DNA of 64,000 bases from Annulohypoxylon bovei var. microspora (GCA_022836615.1 MU405292.1:106689-170688), one strand, 5' to 3'. Numbered from the stretch's first letter, positions 9,843-22,832 are shown. Made by a program: numbers and translations. Notes: generated by a model from the letters alone, not told the origin.

Positions 9843-11570
9843 GGGTCTAAGACATCAGCTCATGGTCGCATAAGGTCTGTAAGGGACTCGAACATTTGAT
9901 TCCTCTCGTGTTCTAGCCAAAGCCACAATGCCTTACTCTGCTCGGATATGTGATACAGGCAATAAGACTATGTTTGCCTTAGGTCTAACCTCCTAATATA
10001 AAAAGGTTATTTCAAGCTACCTGGAAAGTGAAAGAGATGAAGACAATCAACTAGGGAGATGAGCATGATTAACAGAAGCTGACGAGTGACAGTTGCACAC
10101 TTACGAGGCACGCAAGTGACTAATTCTAGTGTTCCTTGATGTATCTTGAGCCCAACCTTGATTCATCGATTATGCTACATCCCGTTTCATACATGATTTA
10201 TAGGATGTTTCTTAGAAATTCCATGAGAATAGAACCTCGTGTTTCGCGGGTCCTTGCTTTAGTACGTAGAAGACCCGGTGCTAAAAATAATCATAATGCG
10301 CTTGCGCCTCAGGCACTTACATACACAAAGGTACCGACGGGACAAACTTCACCGCTTTACACGTAACTGCCCAAACGTTAGGTAGGTAGGCATATAGAAG
10401 CTATTTCAATTTTATGGGTAGGTGCTTTTCATCGGACCTATTTTCATTTCCTGCAAGGCCTAGAGGGGTTTCGATTGGATAGCCTAATCTACAACCTGCA
10501 TATACTCTTGATATAAAATCTTTTTCATGAATTAGGTACCTATAAAGATAGTCCGAGATGATTAGGGTGGGCAAAGTATCATATTAAAACATTTAATGTT
10601 TGTTGCGATGCGTGACTCTATAGGTAATTGTCTTATGCCTTATGTCTTATGTCTTATATGAGACTCGTGCCAGCCACATGGGACGTTGAATTGGAAAGTA
10701 GGACATGCATTCCCTTCTTGCCTTGGATCCGGGAGAAGCACATGTGCAGTTTTATGTGGGAAGTAGATACGTACTTATGCGTGGTATACTCCGCTATTAC
10801 CAAATTACGAATTTTAACCTTTCCGTCCTTTCTGTACCTGTCGAGCATTGGCTGCTACTGGCCCAGTGATCACTGACGCAATGCGGGATCCCCTGCATTC
10901 AAATAATGCGCCTGAACTTACCCCTGCATACGAATTTTAACCACGCCAATTGTGCCAAGATTTAGCTACACTCTCCCGCTTTTTTTCCTTTTCTCTCTCT
11001 CTTCCTGCTCGTCAGACAAGCTTGCAGGCTTGTAAACTGGTGGACGAGACATTCTTCGCTATGATTTAGAAACTCCACAATAGTCAGACCCGATATGGAT
11101 ACCGTCCCTTGTATTCCCTGTCATCTTATTATAATTTTCCTGTCAAATAAGTTGATCCTCTCGGCAATCTGCCAAATTTGATCAGTCCCCTTGATTTACT
11201 AAATCCATTTTCATGATAAGATCGTCCTCGCACATCAGTGGACGATCAGTGGGTAATCACCGGCGCCAATGAAGTTGTCAACACTATCTACCTAGTGTTC
11301 TACGATTGACGACAATTATACATATTATTCACGAGCGAGAGGAAATAAGAGAAAAAGGAGAGTCCTAGCCTATAACCTAGGATCTAGCGCTATTATCTAT
11401 ACTAAGAACATACGTGTATCTACCAACTACCTCACGCGCGGTCGATTGTCGCGTCGTCATCCTCCTTACGAAAAGATCAAGATTCTCACTCGGGCACTGC
11501 GCTTAAGCTTATTTAAGATACGACTTGTTTTTGGGCATCTTAGGTACCCAGCTGCCCAGGTGCGTGCACC
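9843..11570. other. Spacer with pyrimidine-rich promoter tract
   Basis: No gene is supported. A pyrimidine-rich tract (poly-T then CTCTCTCTC) at 10973-11010 is typical of fungal core promoters. It lies about 0.6 kb before the first possible start of the RA-PH gene, perhaps with an unseen 5'-UTR intron. Confidence 0.4.
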
Positions 11571-14500
11571 TTGCCGAGCACCATCGCTATCTGTATCCTA
11601 CGGACTAGACTAGTAACGGTTAAGAAGCACGGTTCACTTTTTCGTCGTGCGCCCATTGCTACCATACCGGTATCTTTAGGCGGCTTGGTTCCACTGGCCA
11701 CCCCTGGTATTGTACATACGATGTCAACAGGGTCCGAGACGGTCGCCGTGCCGGCTACCCTTTCGCCGCCCAATTTCTTCTCTCCTGTTGATTTTCCCGT
11801 CGAGGCTAGACATAATTTGCAAGCTCGAAGTTTCAAAGATAGAACTTATTCCGTGACAACAAACACGGCAGCCAAAATGAATAGCCAACCCGGTAATCGA
11901 GATAGTAGCAGCAGCCTGCAACAAGGTGCCCAATCTGGAAGCACTATTGCTCGGTCTATGTCTCGCTACCGCAGACGGACAAGTAGCGTTACTGTCAAAG
12001 TCGATGCTACCCAGAAAATTAATTCCGATCCACCACCCCCATGGGAACCTCCGAACCGACCCCCTGTGCCAACTATACCAAGTCAGTTAAGGACCGCCAG
12101 CATGACACAAAAGGAGAGCGACACCCCCGCCACCTCGTCCAATTCTCCTCCGCGCAACCAGCTGCGCCGTACCGACAGCACGCAAAGGCACACGTCACGT
12201 CGAAGTATGGCGGACCACTACCACCAGAGCCGACCCAGCACGGCGAAAAGCGCAAAGAGCGAAGAGAGCGCGTGGCGGAGGCTGGCTAGCCGAGATGGGC
12301 GACGGAACAGGCTCAACAGCGAAGAGGATGATGAGGCAGCGAGACGAGAGATTGCTCGCGTAGAGGCCGAGAATCACCGACTGCTGGTCGAACAGAAGAA
12401 GAAGGACCTCGCGAGGTTAGAGGTGCACTTAGCGAACAACCAGAGGACATCAACCCAGTCGCAGCCGCTTAAGCCAAAGAGTCCCGTAATTGAAAAGTTT
12501 GTTCTATTAGCCAAAGGACGTAGAAACAAGGATGGATTATCTCCAGGTCTCTCTCCTACACCCTCGAACACTAGTATCGAGCCCGCGAAATCCTTCTCGG
12601 CCTATATAGAGCCTGGCGGCAGAGGCGTCGTGCCTCAGACAGATGCGCCGCAGTCTGCGATTAATGCTGGAGACCGGGTAAGTTATGAAACGTGGTTTTC
12701 CGTTGAGGCGGCGTCACGTACTAACCTGATGTATAGAATGTCGCAGTGCGCTACAGGCAGCATACTCTCAGCTTGGAGGTCACGCCCGAGACGACAACAG
12801 ACGACATAATAGAAGAGACCTCTAACATGATTGGTTCTAGCGAAATTAGCCCGTCGAATTGCATCGTGGTAGAGACCTACAGCGTATTAGGTCTCGAGCG
12901 TCGCCTAAGGCGCTATGAGGCTATCCGGGACGTCATGAATTCCTGGGATCAAGACACCCAAAATCAATTGATAGTCAAGGTATCTGAGTCCGAAGAACAG
13001 GATTGGGAGCTTGACATCAACTCTGTCCCGAGCCGCCGTGAACCACCTCAGGGGTTTCAATTGTACATGTACCACTCGAATCGTCCGGGAAAGTGGAATA
13101 AGAGATGGATCACGCTCCTCGGAAATGGGCAGCTCGTTTCCGCGAAGAAGCCGAATGCCAATTCGACAGACAAGGATACGACAGGCCTCTGTCACCTATC
13201 TGATTACGACATATACACGCCCACAGAGTCACAGATGCGGAGAAATATCAAACCCCCGAAGCGATATTGCTTCGCAGTAAAGAGTCAGCAAAAGACCACG
13301 GTATTTATGAACACCGAGAACTACGTCCAGTATTTTAGCACGGAGGATCCGAAGATTGCGGCCCAGTTCAGGGAAAAGGTTCAGAGTTGGCGCAGTTGGT
13401 GTCTTGTGGATCGTAGGCCAGTGGCACCGAAAACGTCGAGGAAAATCTCGATCAAGAAAACGGACGACAAACCGCCTCAAATCATGTTGCCTGCAATTAG
13501 CCAAACACCGAAGAAGTCGGCAAATGTTGCTTCGATGAATGGCCATCGTCTTAGGGTGTCGGTCGACGAGACTCCATATTCGATCGGCCAGTTCGAACCG
13601 CTTCTCGATATGAAGCGCTTCGATAAGCGGCTGTCTCATTTTGGTCAGGATTTCTTACCGCCGGTACCAAACGTGTCGACTATGCCGAAGGAGATCCCGG
13701 CGCACCATCTCCATTCTGCTAAGAAGGAAGCAAAGGAAGATAAGCGCGAGCAAAAGTTAATAGACCGCATTCACTCGGCCGCCGACGATGGCTTTACTGG
13801 CAATGGCTTGCTTGGCGAAGGATACGAAGAACGTAGGCAGGCTCACGCGGAGACAGACAGGCCAGATCGAGGGCGGCGAAGATCCAGAGGTGCCGGATTT
13901 ACCGAAGGGCCTTCGCATCTGAACAGGAAATCTGAGCCGGAGACGCCGGGTCAGAAGCCCGAGTCGCCCTCCTGGTTCCCGTCAGCTCTCGAACACTCCG
14001 CCAGAAAGCACAGCGTCGGCCCTCCCTCGAACCGACCCAGCACCTCTGCAGGTGTCATGCACACACACTCTCATACTCGTAGACCATCATTTAATTCGTC
14101 ATCCCGACCTCCCCCTCCCCCTCTTCCTCTAAGCGGTAAACCTCCGACGCACGAACATCCGAACCCCCTCACCTCGCAGCCGATCGGGCTCTCGCATTCA
14201 AACCGCCGCGAGAAACCGAAACCCCTCGTAAATCTCGAAACAACTTTCAAGGAGGCACCGCAATGGGCAAAAGGGAAGCAGGGCCACGGTGTTAAGGCGC
14301 CGGAGGGTATGATGCACCTAGTCGATCTCATCGTTCCGAACCCGAACGAACCGAACGGGGCTGGAGGGCCAGAAATTCCGCTCCGAAGCGCCCTACGCCG
14401 CCCTCCGAATACCGCCCCTCTCCCGGGTCTCGCACGAACACGGAGTAAAACCCAGGGAGCTCCAGCTCCAAGATTATCGGGAAGCGACGTACCGCCTGTC

Positions 14501-14659
14501 CCGTCTCTGCCCGGAAACGTCGGGGGCCGGGAGCCGCTCAGGTCTCACCCGCCCCCGCGGAGTAGAGAGCGGGAACGGGAGAGGCCGAGGGAGAAAGAAC
14601 GCGAGTACAGCGCGCATAACTCCGTGTCTCGCAGGGCGGGCACGCTGAAGGTGGTATAA
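11571..14659 (+). CDS. RA-PH domain adaptor protein (MRL-like module)
   Basis: Exons 11571..12677 and 12737..14659. The 59-nt intron has donor GTAAGT, branch TACTAACC and acceptor TATAG, and joins AGDR to NVAVRYRQHTL in phase 0. The N-terminal third is low-complexity (Ser/Pro/Arg) with a short charged helix (EEDDEAARREIARVEAENHRLL). Next come a Ras-association-like domain (VRYRQHTLSLEVTPETTTDDII to LIVKVSESEEQDWEL) and a PH domain (GFQLYMYHSNRPGKWNKRWITLLGNGQL to QFREKVQSWRSWCL). The tail of about 400 residues is disordered, with polyproline runs (RPPPPPLPLSGKPP) able to bind SH3 or profilin. The RA-PH tandem is the arrangement of MIG-10/RIAM/lamellipodin and Grb7-type adaptors, linking small GTPases and membranes to actin. 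The start is uncertain: 11571 gives 1009 aa, ATG at 11721 gives 959, and ATG at 11877 (context CCAAAATGA) gives 907; I favour a later start. Confidence 0.85.
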
Positions 14660-15425
14660 TGCATCTACCAAGCATTTACTACTTGATGCCACGCAGAACT
14701 TCACTCAATTATCTATTTTGTTGCTGGGAGGATCTATCATTTATATTTTTTAATATCTATACCTATACCAAGATCATCTCTTCAGAAAGCGGCGGAGTTC
14801 TGGGGGGCGCGGACGCATTAGCCAACGAGACCGAGCGGGCGAGCACGACGTTCATATATACACATACATGTATCATGGAATACGAGGGGCGAATGCTTTT
14901 AGGCGGACGGGAGCGCACGGAGTCGTGTGTATATATCATGGGATATGGGTGTTTGCATATTAGTATGTTTTTGGCATGATGTGTATTTGTCGGGACGGCG
15001 GACGTCTTGATTGCTTTGCTTATATGGCCTACGCGCTAAGATATATACCTAGGTACTTTCCATTAGGTGTAATAATTATATTGAATCAAAAATACATAAT
15101 GTGATACCATTTTGTAACTGTGTCTTACTGTCAGAGTTGTGGTCTGCAGGAGGGCCGTTGAAGGTCTAAGCGGATAGGGGTTCGACCCATAACAGGGTCC
15201 GAGCCTGCCCCCTATTTCGCGGCCAGTCGTAGATATTTGACTATCATCCCTAATAGACAATATTTCTATCTGTTTGCTAAAATATATTTTAGTGTAAGAT
15301 TAATGAGGTGTGGGAATAGGTACCTAAGTTAAAGCGATTTTAGTGTGTTCGTGGATTTAGAACCTCCTATCCCCCCTCCACACTGTTGCTCCCCGTCCTA
15401 TCACCTCTCCCCCAACCCCCCTATC
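14660..15425. other. Spacer, AT-rich
   Basis: No gene seen. The palindrome TACCTAGGTA is at 15046-15055. The sequence GGGGTTCGACCC near 15177-15188 resembles a tRNA T-loop, but its flanks cannot form the stem. Confidence 0.35.
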
Positions 15426-15800
15426 CTACTCGCCATCACCCGCCGTCCCCACACCCTCCAACCTCACATCCTCGCCGCGCTCCGCCCTCAGCCTATCGCA
15501 CTCACGGTCGTACGCCCTCAGCGCCGACAGTATAGCGTCCAGCTCGGCGACGCCGCGCTCGATCGCTGCCCGCGTGCCGGACCCGTCGGCGCAGTCGCAA
15601 TCGTCCTTCATGAAGACCAGCTGCCACCACGCGTAGCTGGCCCACGCGATGTGCTGCCGCACGCTCGCCTACAGCGCCCGCAGCGCCGAGCCCCGCTGCG
15701 GTACTAGGATGTGCAGCACGTCCGACAGCTGCGCGATCTCGTGTAGTGTTGGTTCGAGGTCTGAGGGCGTGAGGGGCGCCCAGTTGGTCTGCTCGGCCAT
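15426..15800 (-). pseudogene. Short conserved-looking gene interrupted by an in-frame TAG
   Basis: One reading frame runs from ATG at 15798-15800 to a stop at 15426 and would encode about 123 residues. It is broken by a single amber codon at 15669-15671, between LVPQRGSALRAL and ASVRQHIAWASYAWWQL. The frame on both sides has coding character (GC-rich, helical, charged), and no plausible intron removes the stop. A CAG-to-TAG change is the simplest explanation (C-to-T). I do not recognise the family. The ATG is directly preceded on the minus strand by a C12/A10 homopolymer run, an odd leader. It could be a recent pseudogene, a readthrough gene or a sequencing error. Confidence 0.5.
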
Positions 15801-17930
15801 GATTTTTTTTTTGGGGGGGGGGGGAGGGGCTGGTGTGCTGTTGCTGGCTTGCTCTTTCGTGTAGTAGAAAGTTGAGATCCTTGTGGGTAGTTTTGTGGAA
15901 GCGTGCTTGTGGTTTGGAAGGGCTGGGGGTGAAAGGGGGGAGTTCGGGCCCTTAGGGAGGAAATGGCTTCGTGGTGCACAGAGGCCCACGTCATGGATGG
16001 GGTTTGGGTCCTACGGTGAGATGGGCACAGCCAAGACGCGGGAAGGAAATGCTGTGTTGGCTTATCATGGACTTGTAACCTCGTTTTCAGTTGTGTGGTT
16101 ATACGTAGGTACTTTTATGTGAAGTCAGGTACGGAGTCATGATATACTCATGATTGGAAATGCTATTTGCGCTGTTGGTCTGGTTTGGAGGTATGTCTGT
16201 TTGTCCTACTTAGAGTAACCTTGGGTAGGTAGTATCACACCAACATATCATAAAGCCTGACACAACTTCAATCAACTACGAGTATGAGCGAAAACTAGGT
16301 ATTTCCGGGGATTTTAGAATATCCTAACTAAATAGTACTTCACAAAATTTCCGAAGGTAAATAATCCCATAGTGAGGAGGTAGTACTCGCTACTTTCCCC
16401 GGTACTTTTAGGAACTTAGGTATTGTACCGTAAGTTTTCGATATTTATAACAGCTAGAGCACGAAGCCAAAGATCTGTTAAGTATCGTTATACTTCTAGA
16501 AGATGCCATCATGGGAAATATATTAAAGGGATATTAAAGGGTTTAAATCACATGTATAATGAACAACCTGGGTTGAATAATGGATCCATACAGTTATGTC
16601 TTGAGTGAAGAATGTTGCGGGACTATAGTCTAGTTAGGTATCTTAAAGGGCTTTTCAATGGAACTTCAAGGCAATTAAACAAACTAAATGACAAGAACTC
16701 AAGCTACCGTAGCTTAATAGGAAATAAAGATGATGATTAATAACTTCCCTTCATTTACTAACCCGAGAGCTAGCAAATTTTTTAGAAGACTTCGCTATGT
16801 GTAGAACCGCCATGGCAATTCACGACGAAACCGATGGGGCTAACTCTGTACCAAGAGTCTCAGTTCAATTGAACCGTCGGCTAATGATGAAAACTGGGTG
16901 AATTGAGATTTGGTGAAGTGTCGAAGTACGGTTAGAATATCTCTAGAAATTTGGTAGACTGGTAGTGGTATTAAGCTTCGACCCACAGTATGTCTTAACT
17001 TAGGTAAGGAAGATTCCCCCTTATGGAGCCATAACTACCCCTGAGCTAAAATAGCACACATAACTGCCGCAGCTACCAGTAAGCTATTATATCTAAGGTA
17101 AATAGCTTTTTAAATTCTAGTAATATGTCAGATTCATATAACCTTACCAACCACTAGGTAGTCCAGGTGGACAGCAAGGGTGCGTGTCTAACGATCATCA
17201 AGCTGGCCGTGGTCGCCCACTCGCTCTACGGGCAAACCTTCAGCACCAGGGCTAGCAGATCATGCTCGTCGACTGCAGCAACAACGAGCCGCGCAGCATG
17301 CGCGCCAGTGACGACAGTAGGGTCCTTGGCTTGTGCTACGAACGGCAAGAATGGCAAGAATATCACTTTCCATGAAGACTAGCATGATATTGTCTAGGTA
17401 GCATTGTTTCTAGAGGTAGGCGTGGAGGAATCAGGGGGAGGATTAGAGTTGGTTGGTTGGGAACTTGGGTTGGAAAGGGGTTAGGTGAAAAAGTGAAAGG
17501 AGGGCTTGAGCTTGGTGGTGCCGTTCTTGTTCTAGCTGCTCATTTGTAAATGGGGTTTAGAGGATCTACTATATTATTCATAATATTCTTCGTCATATAG
17601 ACGATTTTAGAGAAATAGATGCTTGTAGTGGTTAAACCCCCCTCGAGCGTATTCGTGTGAAGCACTGTGGTATATTATGTCCGACCTGCTCGCCATGTCC
17701 GCTATCAGTAATAAAAATTCCAAGCACCGAATTTGAAATGCCACCGTGGGTGCAACTTAAGAATTATTAACAATGCCTAACCTAATGACCTCGACCCCTT
17801 TCTATACCTACAAGGCTGCACTCATATCGAGTGATACATACAAGCCCCCTTCCCCGACCCATATTAACGCCTTGTGTAACATATTTCTAACATGCAGTGT
17901 ATGGGGAATAAGTCAACTGGATCGAGCTCC
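15801..17930. other. Long spacer, no supported gene
   Basis: These 2.1 kb are AT-rich with scattered short frames. A 71-codon frame at 17167-17382 with a GC-rich core begins only at GTG and shows no recognisable motif. It may be a gene fragment, but I do not call it. Confidence 0.35.
15802..15824. repeat. Homopolymer pair T10-G12
   Basis: Ten T residues are followed at once by twelve G residues, immediately upstream of the ATG of the broken minus-strand gene. Read on that strand it is C12-A10 just before the start codon. Confidence 0.9.
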
Positions 17931-18856
17931 TTATCTCACAGCCGATTGCTCGGTTGGCTTGTGAGGTAGGAATGGATGCTCGTCGTCCTCGGGAGCCTCT
18001 TTGCTTTTTTTCCAAGACCTGTACGCATACCAAGTTCCGACGATGCCGGCGATCGTCGCCGGTAGACCTAGCCCCAAAGCCGTCCCCAGCGTGATCTTGT
18101 CTGAGGTCGATAGCCCCTTCGACGAGTCCGACGGGGCCGAGGAACTAGCCGCTGGCGCAGTGTTGGTTGAGTTACCCGCGCTCGCTGTTTGAATCCCAAT
18201 GTACATAGTCGTCGGGCCGGCCGTGCCGGATGTCGAGGCGTCCCAGGCGAAGAGTTTACCGGACTGATAATAACTCTGTGTACATTGTATTAAGGTGTAT
18301 CCTTCTGCCTCCGACCCGGTATAGGTGTTCCAGACGCAAGCTGGGTAGTCTGAGTTCGTACTACATTATGAAAATGTCAGATACCTATCTATAGCCTAAT
18401 CAACAGAGGATAATTCATTGCTTACCAACAGCCGGTACGAGACCCTACAGAATAATCTTGGTATACGTCATAGTTGAGGCACGTAGTATAGACTACCCCT
18501 AGAAGCTGTTTCTTGGTATTGGTTTGAACGCAGCCGATGGCGTTGTTGTCGTGGTCTTGGACACAGCTATATCCCGACCAACATATGTACGGGCTCGCTA
18601 ATTCTAACTTAGCTATTGTTATCTTTTAAGCAAGTATGGGCGAGTAGTTACCTGCGTCACCACGGTAGTATCCGCAAAGACCACCAGCCCTATCTCTTGC
18701 CTCTAAGTTTAATACAGGCGGTGGTGTCTCTACCGAAGCCGGTCGTTCGTTAGCGGAGGAGGGGATTGTCGGAGCAGCTGTGGATGCGATTATAGCACCG
18801 GAACACCGACTAAGGAAATATGGTACTATAAGGAACGGAACCCTTATGCCAAGCAT
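17931..18856 (-). CDS. Secreted/plasma-membrane Cys-rich single-span protein
   Basis: Exons 18652..18856, 18426..18603 and 17931..18360, all GT-AG with matching phases; the product is about 270 aa. It has an N-terminal signal peptide (MLGIRVPFLIVPYFLSRCSGAIIAS). The ectodomain is Cys-rich: LCGYYRGDA, then SPYICWSGYSC, IGCVQ, YTTCLNY, GSRTGC-C, YPACVWNTY and LIQC. A Ser/Ala/Thr-rich stalk and one transmembrane helix (ITLGTALGLGLPATIAGIVGTWYAY) follow, with a short basic/acidic cytosolic tail. This is a common layout for fungal surface proteins of unknown function, sometimes glycan- or wall-sensor-like. The layout alone does not tell the ligand. Splicing is confirmed by the ectodomain Cys pattern running through all three exons. 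Confidence 0.8.
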
Positions 18857-20801
18857 GGTGAATGTAAGGCAGAGTCCCGCCGATTCTCACGATTTAACCA
18901 AACGAAAGATAAAATGTTCAAGATTAAGGTAGGAAACTTTGGCGACCCGATCGACGTGGGAAAGTCTGCGGGGATTTCTCCCACATTCGATGGCCTGGAT
19001 GTTCAGAGCCTCACATGTTTACAACTCATTTTACCCTTGCTTTTCTCGTTTTCAGCTCCTGCAAGCCGAACATAGCGACGGTGGCTAATTTCCGTTCACA
19101 GTCCAAATCCCGGAGCACATACAACCTATGCTGCCTGGGGTCAGCTCATTACTAAGAGATCTTTGGACGCCACCTTCATCGGTTGGGCACGATAGCCTCC
19201 TATCTAGCAAGGAGCAACAAAGGTATCGCTTGGCACAGCCCTGCAGCATGGGTTTTGTAATCCTTCGTCAATGTATATGAATCAGTGATTGGTTTAATCG
19301 GGGGGTCGGCACGTGAATGGGTTGCAGCTTGCATAGCTCGTCAGCTCGTTAAAGATTTCTGCATGGATGGTAGTGTGGGTCTATTGCGAGATTTCTCAAG
19401 TGGACGTCTCCAGCTTTATGCTAAGCCGTCCTTGGGGCAGCTGAGTTGACTAGTCGTGGGGGCCATAATATCATAATTAACTTATAGGTGCTAGAAAAGA
19501 AACACACCTCAACCCCGTCGTAAACTTTCTCACTTTAAAAATATTATCGTTCCCGATGTTATTGGCAGGATAATTTGAGACTTCGTTTCGCAAACATTTA
19601 AAAGTTTTCTTACAATAGTCTGAGGTAAACCACCGCGTTTTATTCATCTTTGGAGCGATACTTCAGCATGTCATATCGTAGACGTTTCGTTAAACACTCC
19701 CAGTTATATAGGTCCAAGATGCGTCCAAGAAGGTAACTGGTAGAGACACCAGTGACGGAGACCGCTATTGGTACTTACTTTTGATCAGATGATCGGGTAG
19801 GGAGTCAAGGGCAAGGGCAAGGGTAGATGTTTTGTCGGACCCGAAGAGGGGATCAGGAAGCCGTTTCAGCCCCCAGGATATGAATAGGTTTGATTTATCT
19901 TAACGGCGTGTTCTGTGTCATGATTCTCCGTATCGGAGTTTAGAAAGTCTCTTGGTGGTTCACATCGAGTATTGTTTTAAAGAGAGCTATTTTGAACGTC
20001 TTAACTTGGTAAAACATTAATAATTACCTATGAGTGAGACTAAATTGATGTGCTTTAGGATATCCCAATAATACCTAAAGGATGAACTAGGTAACTACGA
20101 AGTCAGTTGAGGGGGTCCACATTCCCGGTACTGTTGAAGGATTTGTGACTCTCATTCAATAACGTCGCATTAATAAGGAATGCGGCGCTCCTGATGCAGG
20201 CGCCAACCTCGGTAAATAAAATGCACTTCCAAGCGTTTCGATCTGCTGGATTGAACTATCGTCTACTCCCCTCACAATTCTTTTCCGTCCGGTTCGGAAT
20301 CCAACCACCTTACACGAGTATGTGGTGAGTTCCCTTGTTCAAGAATTGAGTTCCCATCACTCAAATCTACTAATAACAGTATCCCGAGGCCCTCTAATGA
20401 CGAAGTCGGCCTTAGTAATACATCTCCAAAAATAAAAATCCCATAAGCGATGGTACGCCACGTCACATTCGGATTTGATAGGTGGGTGAAGAGGTTGGGG
20501 GCCGAAATATACCACGAGGATTAGGCCAAGAATTGCCTCCTAGTTCACCCTCAATCTGTAGCCTCTAGGGTCCGTCGGTGGACATAATGTTGTCATATCC
20601 TGCCTTCTAAGGGGTAATATAGGTACCAATTCGGCGGCGACTGTTGCAACTCGGATGGCTGATACTTTCCCATCTATCAAGGTTGGTTTACCTAGCGCTA
20701 AGGCTCTAACGGAATATTTAGTCAGTATCAACACTGAGAATAGAATCCAGATTAGACAGAACTGAAGAATTCAAGCTTCTCGTATGACTCATGTCGATGG
20801 C
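18857..20801. other. Spacer, nothing recognised
   Basis: These 1.9 kb have no frame with a recognised motif and no inverted or tandem repeat beyond short runs such as (GGGCAA)n near 19810. Confidence 0.35.
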
Positions 20802-22190
20802 CTACGGCAATACGGTGACGTCGCTTTCCAGTTCCTCGGGTGGATCAACCCAGCCAAGTGGTAGATAAGTCGAAGTGAGATGGTCCCATATAGGATCGAT
20901 TTGGCTATAGTGGAAAGCCTCCCCGTTCTGCGCGGCCTTAGCTCGTCGAACAGCTTCCCACGTATAGCCGTTCGTGTCGATACCAACTCTCCCGGCATGT
21001 TCCATAACACCGTCAACCCACTTCTCGCAGGCTTCCGAATGCTGTCTGTACTCTGTCTCGGCTGCCAATCCGACAGACGGTATCGTTTCCCGTTCCCGGT
21101 GGATCAGGTCGAGAACGAACTCGAGCGCCGCATCGGTTTTGACTCGGACTATACTTGACCCGTCGTCGTCGCAATCTGGTCTATTCACTGGCAATGCTTT
21201 CCCCGAGTCGTATAAGGACTGGAAGTCAATGGGAGAACTTAAATGCCCATCGTCTCCCGTCCTAAGCAGTAGCACCGAGTGCTGGGAAACGATCCACTCT
21301 TGTAGTTCCTGACCACGCTGGAACGTGTCCCGACACGGATTAACAATTAATTGAGGGCCATATATTTCAGCCTCTTCGTATTCCAACACTTGATCATCAA
21401 CGACAATGACGATCGCTCGAAACAAATGTGCCATTTCCCGGCCTTTGCCCCTATAAGTTCTCAGATTCGTAGGCTGTGGCGGCTTCGGATCCCTAGGCCG
21501 TAACCGCATCTGACGGGAGCGATACGTCGGCGGGCTCGGTTTTGGGAGCTCTTGTTGGCTAAGGCCGGCAGAAACGGCGTCGCAAAGGCTGCGATGGAAC
21601 TCCCGTACGTTCTGGATGTCCCTAGGCTTGCTACCCGCTAAGCCAATGGGCTTAACAAACTTCTGGTAGCCCAAAAAGGGTGGGCGGCCGCCATGCCAGT
21701 GGAACCATTTTTTCCAGATGTACCGACCTAACTTTTTAGTCAAGAACCCGTTGTGACCATATAAAAAGGCTTTTTCAAACCAATCGAAATAAACAGCAAC
21801 GTGAACGTCTGCGTATTCCAATAGGTGATCTCGAACATGACGGGAACGGGGAAGGAAGAATTTAGGGGGCAGACGAGGCTGGTCGAAAGACGGTATATCA
21901 TATGAAGTGCCACCCGCACCCCATCGGAGTCTGAATCTCAAGGTGCATAGGATGCCGAATGCCATACGTTCATAAAACAGAGTAGCCAGCTGAGACCGCA
22001 CCAGGCGCACCATGTCCTCGGAAAGGGGCTCAGCTGTTGTTGATTGGGCGTAGCGCTGATCGTAAAAATCACTATCGCGGTCACATCGTGGAAGAGAATC
22101 GACCCTCTTCTCTGCGTCGCCGGACTCCATACTGAACATGTTCTGCGAGGTGTAGGCGAAGAAAAGCTGGCGGTGCCGAAAAGGGGCCAT
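20802..22190 (-). CDS. Hypothetical protein, 462 aa
   Basis: Single-exon open frame of 462 codons with balanced composition and no low complexity, so it is very likely a real gene. I do not recognise the family. Visible features are a Trp/His/aromatic-rich middle (GRYIWKKWFHWHGGRPPFLGYQKF at about residues 155-180), a Pro/Arg-rich linker (about 220-240), and a hydrophobic beta-like strand before an acidic patch (AIVIVVDDQVLEYEEAEIYG). There is no signal peptide or membrane span. A second Met (MFSMESGDAEKR) at residue 18 is an alternative start. Nothing nearby hints at function. Confidence 0.7.
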   Translation of the reverse strand: MAPFRHRQLFFAYTSQNMFSMESGDAEKRVDSLPRCDRDSDFYDQRYAQSTTAEPLSEDMVRLVRSQLATLFYERMAFGILCTLRFRLRWGAGGTSYDIPSFDQPRLPPKFFLPRSRHVRDHLLEYADVHVAVYFDWFEKAFLYGHNGFLTKKLGRYIWKKWFHWHGGRPPFLGYQKFVKPIGLAGSKPRDIQNVREFHRSLCDAVSAGLSQQELPKPSPPTYRSRQMRLRPRDPKPPQPTNLRTYRGKGREMAHLFRAIVIVVDDQVLEYEEAEIYGPQLIVNPCRDTFQRGQELQEWIVSQHSVLLLRTGDDGHLSSPIDFQSLYDSGKALPVNRPDCDDDGSSIVRVKTDAALEFVLDLIHRERETIPSVGLAAETEYRQHSEACEKWVDGVMEHAGRVGIDTNGYTWEAVRRAKAAQNGEAFHYSQIDPIWDHLTSTYLPLGWVDPPEELESDVTVLP

Positions 22191-22832
22191 GACGACTGTA
22201 CTGAATTTTGACGGGAATATTATCAGATTTGGATCAGTGGAGGTAAAAGAGAACGAGGAGTAGGTACGTCGGGAAATTATTAGGGGTTTGTAAGAAGGGG
22301 TTGTAAGAGGGGGTTGTAAGAGGGGGTTTTGAAGGTTTACTGGGAGGGTTTAACTTTGAGCGAGGTACCTAGGTATTAAGTTTGTAGCTTGACATGACAT
22401 TAACTTTGAAGCGTCATGGCGTTTTAGACTTTCGATGAGTCGCGCATGTTATGGCCTTCTTCAAACGCAGTAGCGGAGTGGGCAACATACCAGTTGCATA
22501 TTGAGAAGATTTAACGCCCAGTACATTTAGTTACCTAATCATGCGCTGTTTGCTTGTTGGATATTCCGCGTGAAGAGATTTTCTATATATGCAGACTACC
22601 TAATGTTGGGACGGAGATGTTTTTTAATTAACCTATGCTTTAACTGTTAATGTTAAAGCCCATTGTTTGGAAAGTCGGCATGAGCTGGAATCGTTCAATA
22701 CCTAGATAATACCCTCGATCGAGGGCAAATGGACATCGATTAACATTAACGTATATACTAGAAGATACCCCTTCCCACCCCTCACGCCGCATTCTATCCA
22801 TTACACTATTCCCGCAACCTCCTTTCAACCCC
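22191..22832. other. Spacer with short tandem repeat
   Basis: The 17-base unit GGGGTTGTAAGAGGGGG-like is repeated in tandem near 22294-22328 just upstream of the 462-aa gene. The palindrome TACCTAGGTA is at 22366-22375. No gene is seen. Confidence 0.5.

Noticed and set aside
15177..15188. GGGGTTCGACCC resembling a tRNA T-loop
   Set aside because: The stem fails at the second pair and no acceptor stem is present.
17167..17382. 71-codon GC-rich plus-strand frame
   Set aside because: It starts at GTG only, with no recognisable motif; it may be a fragment but cannot be supported as a gene.
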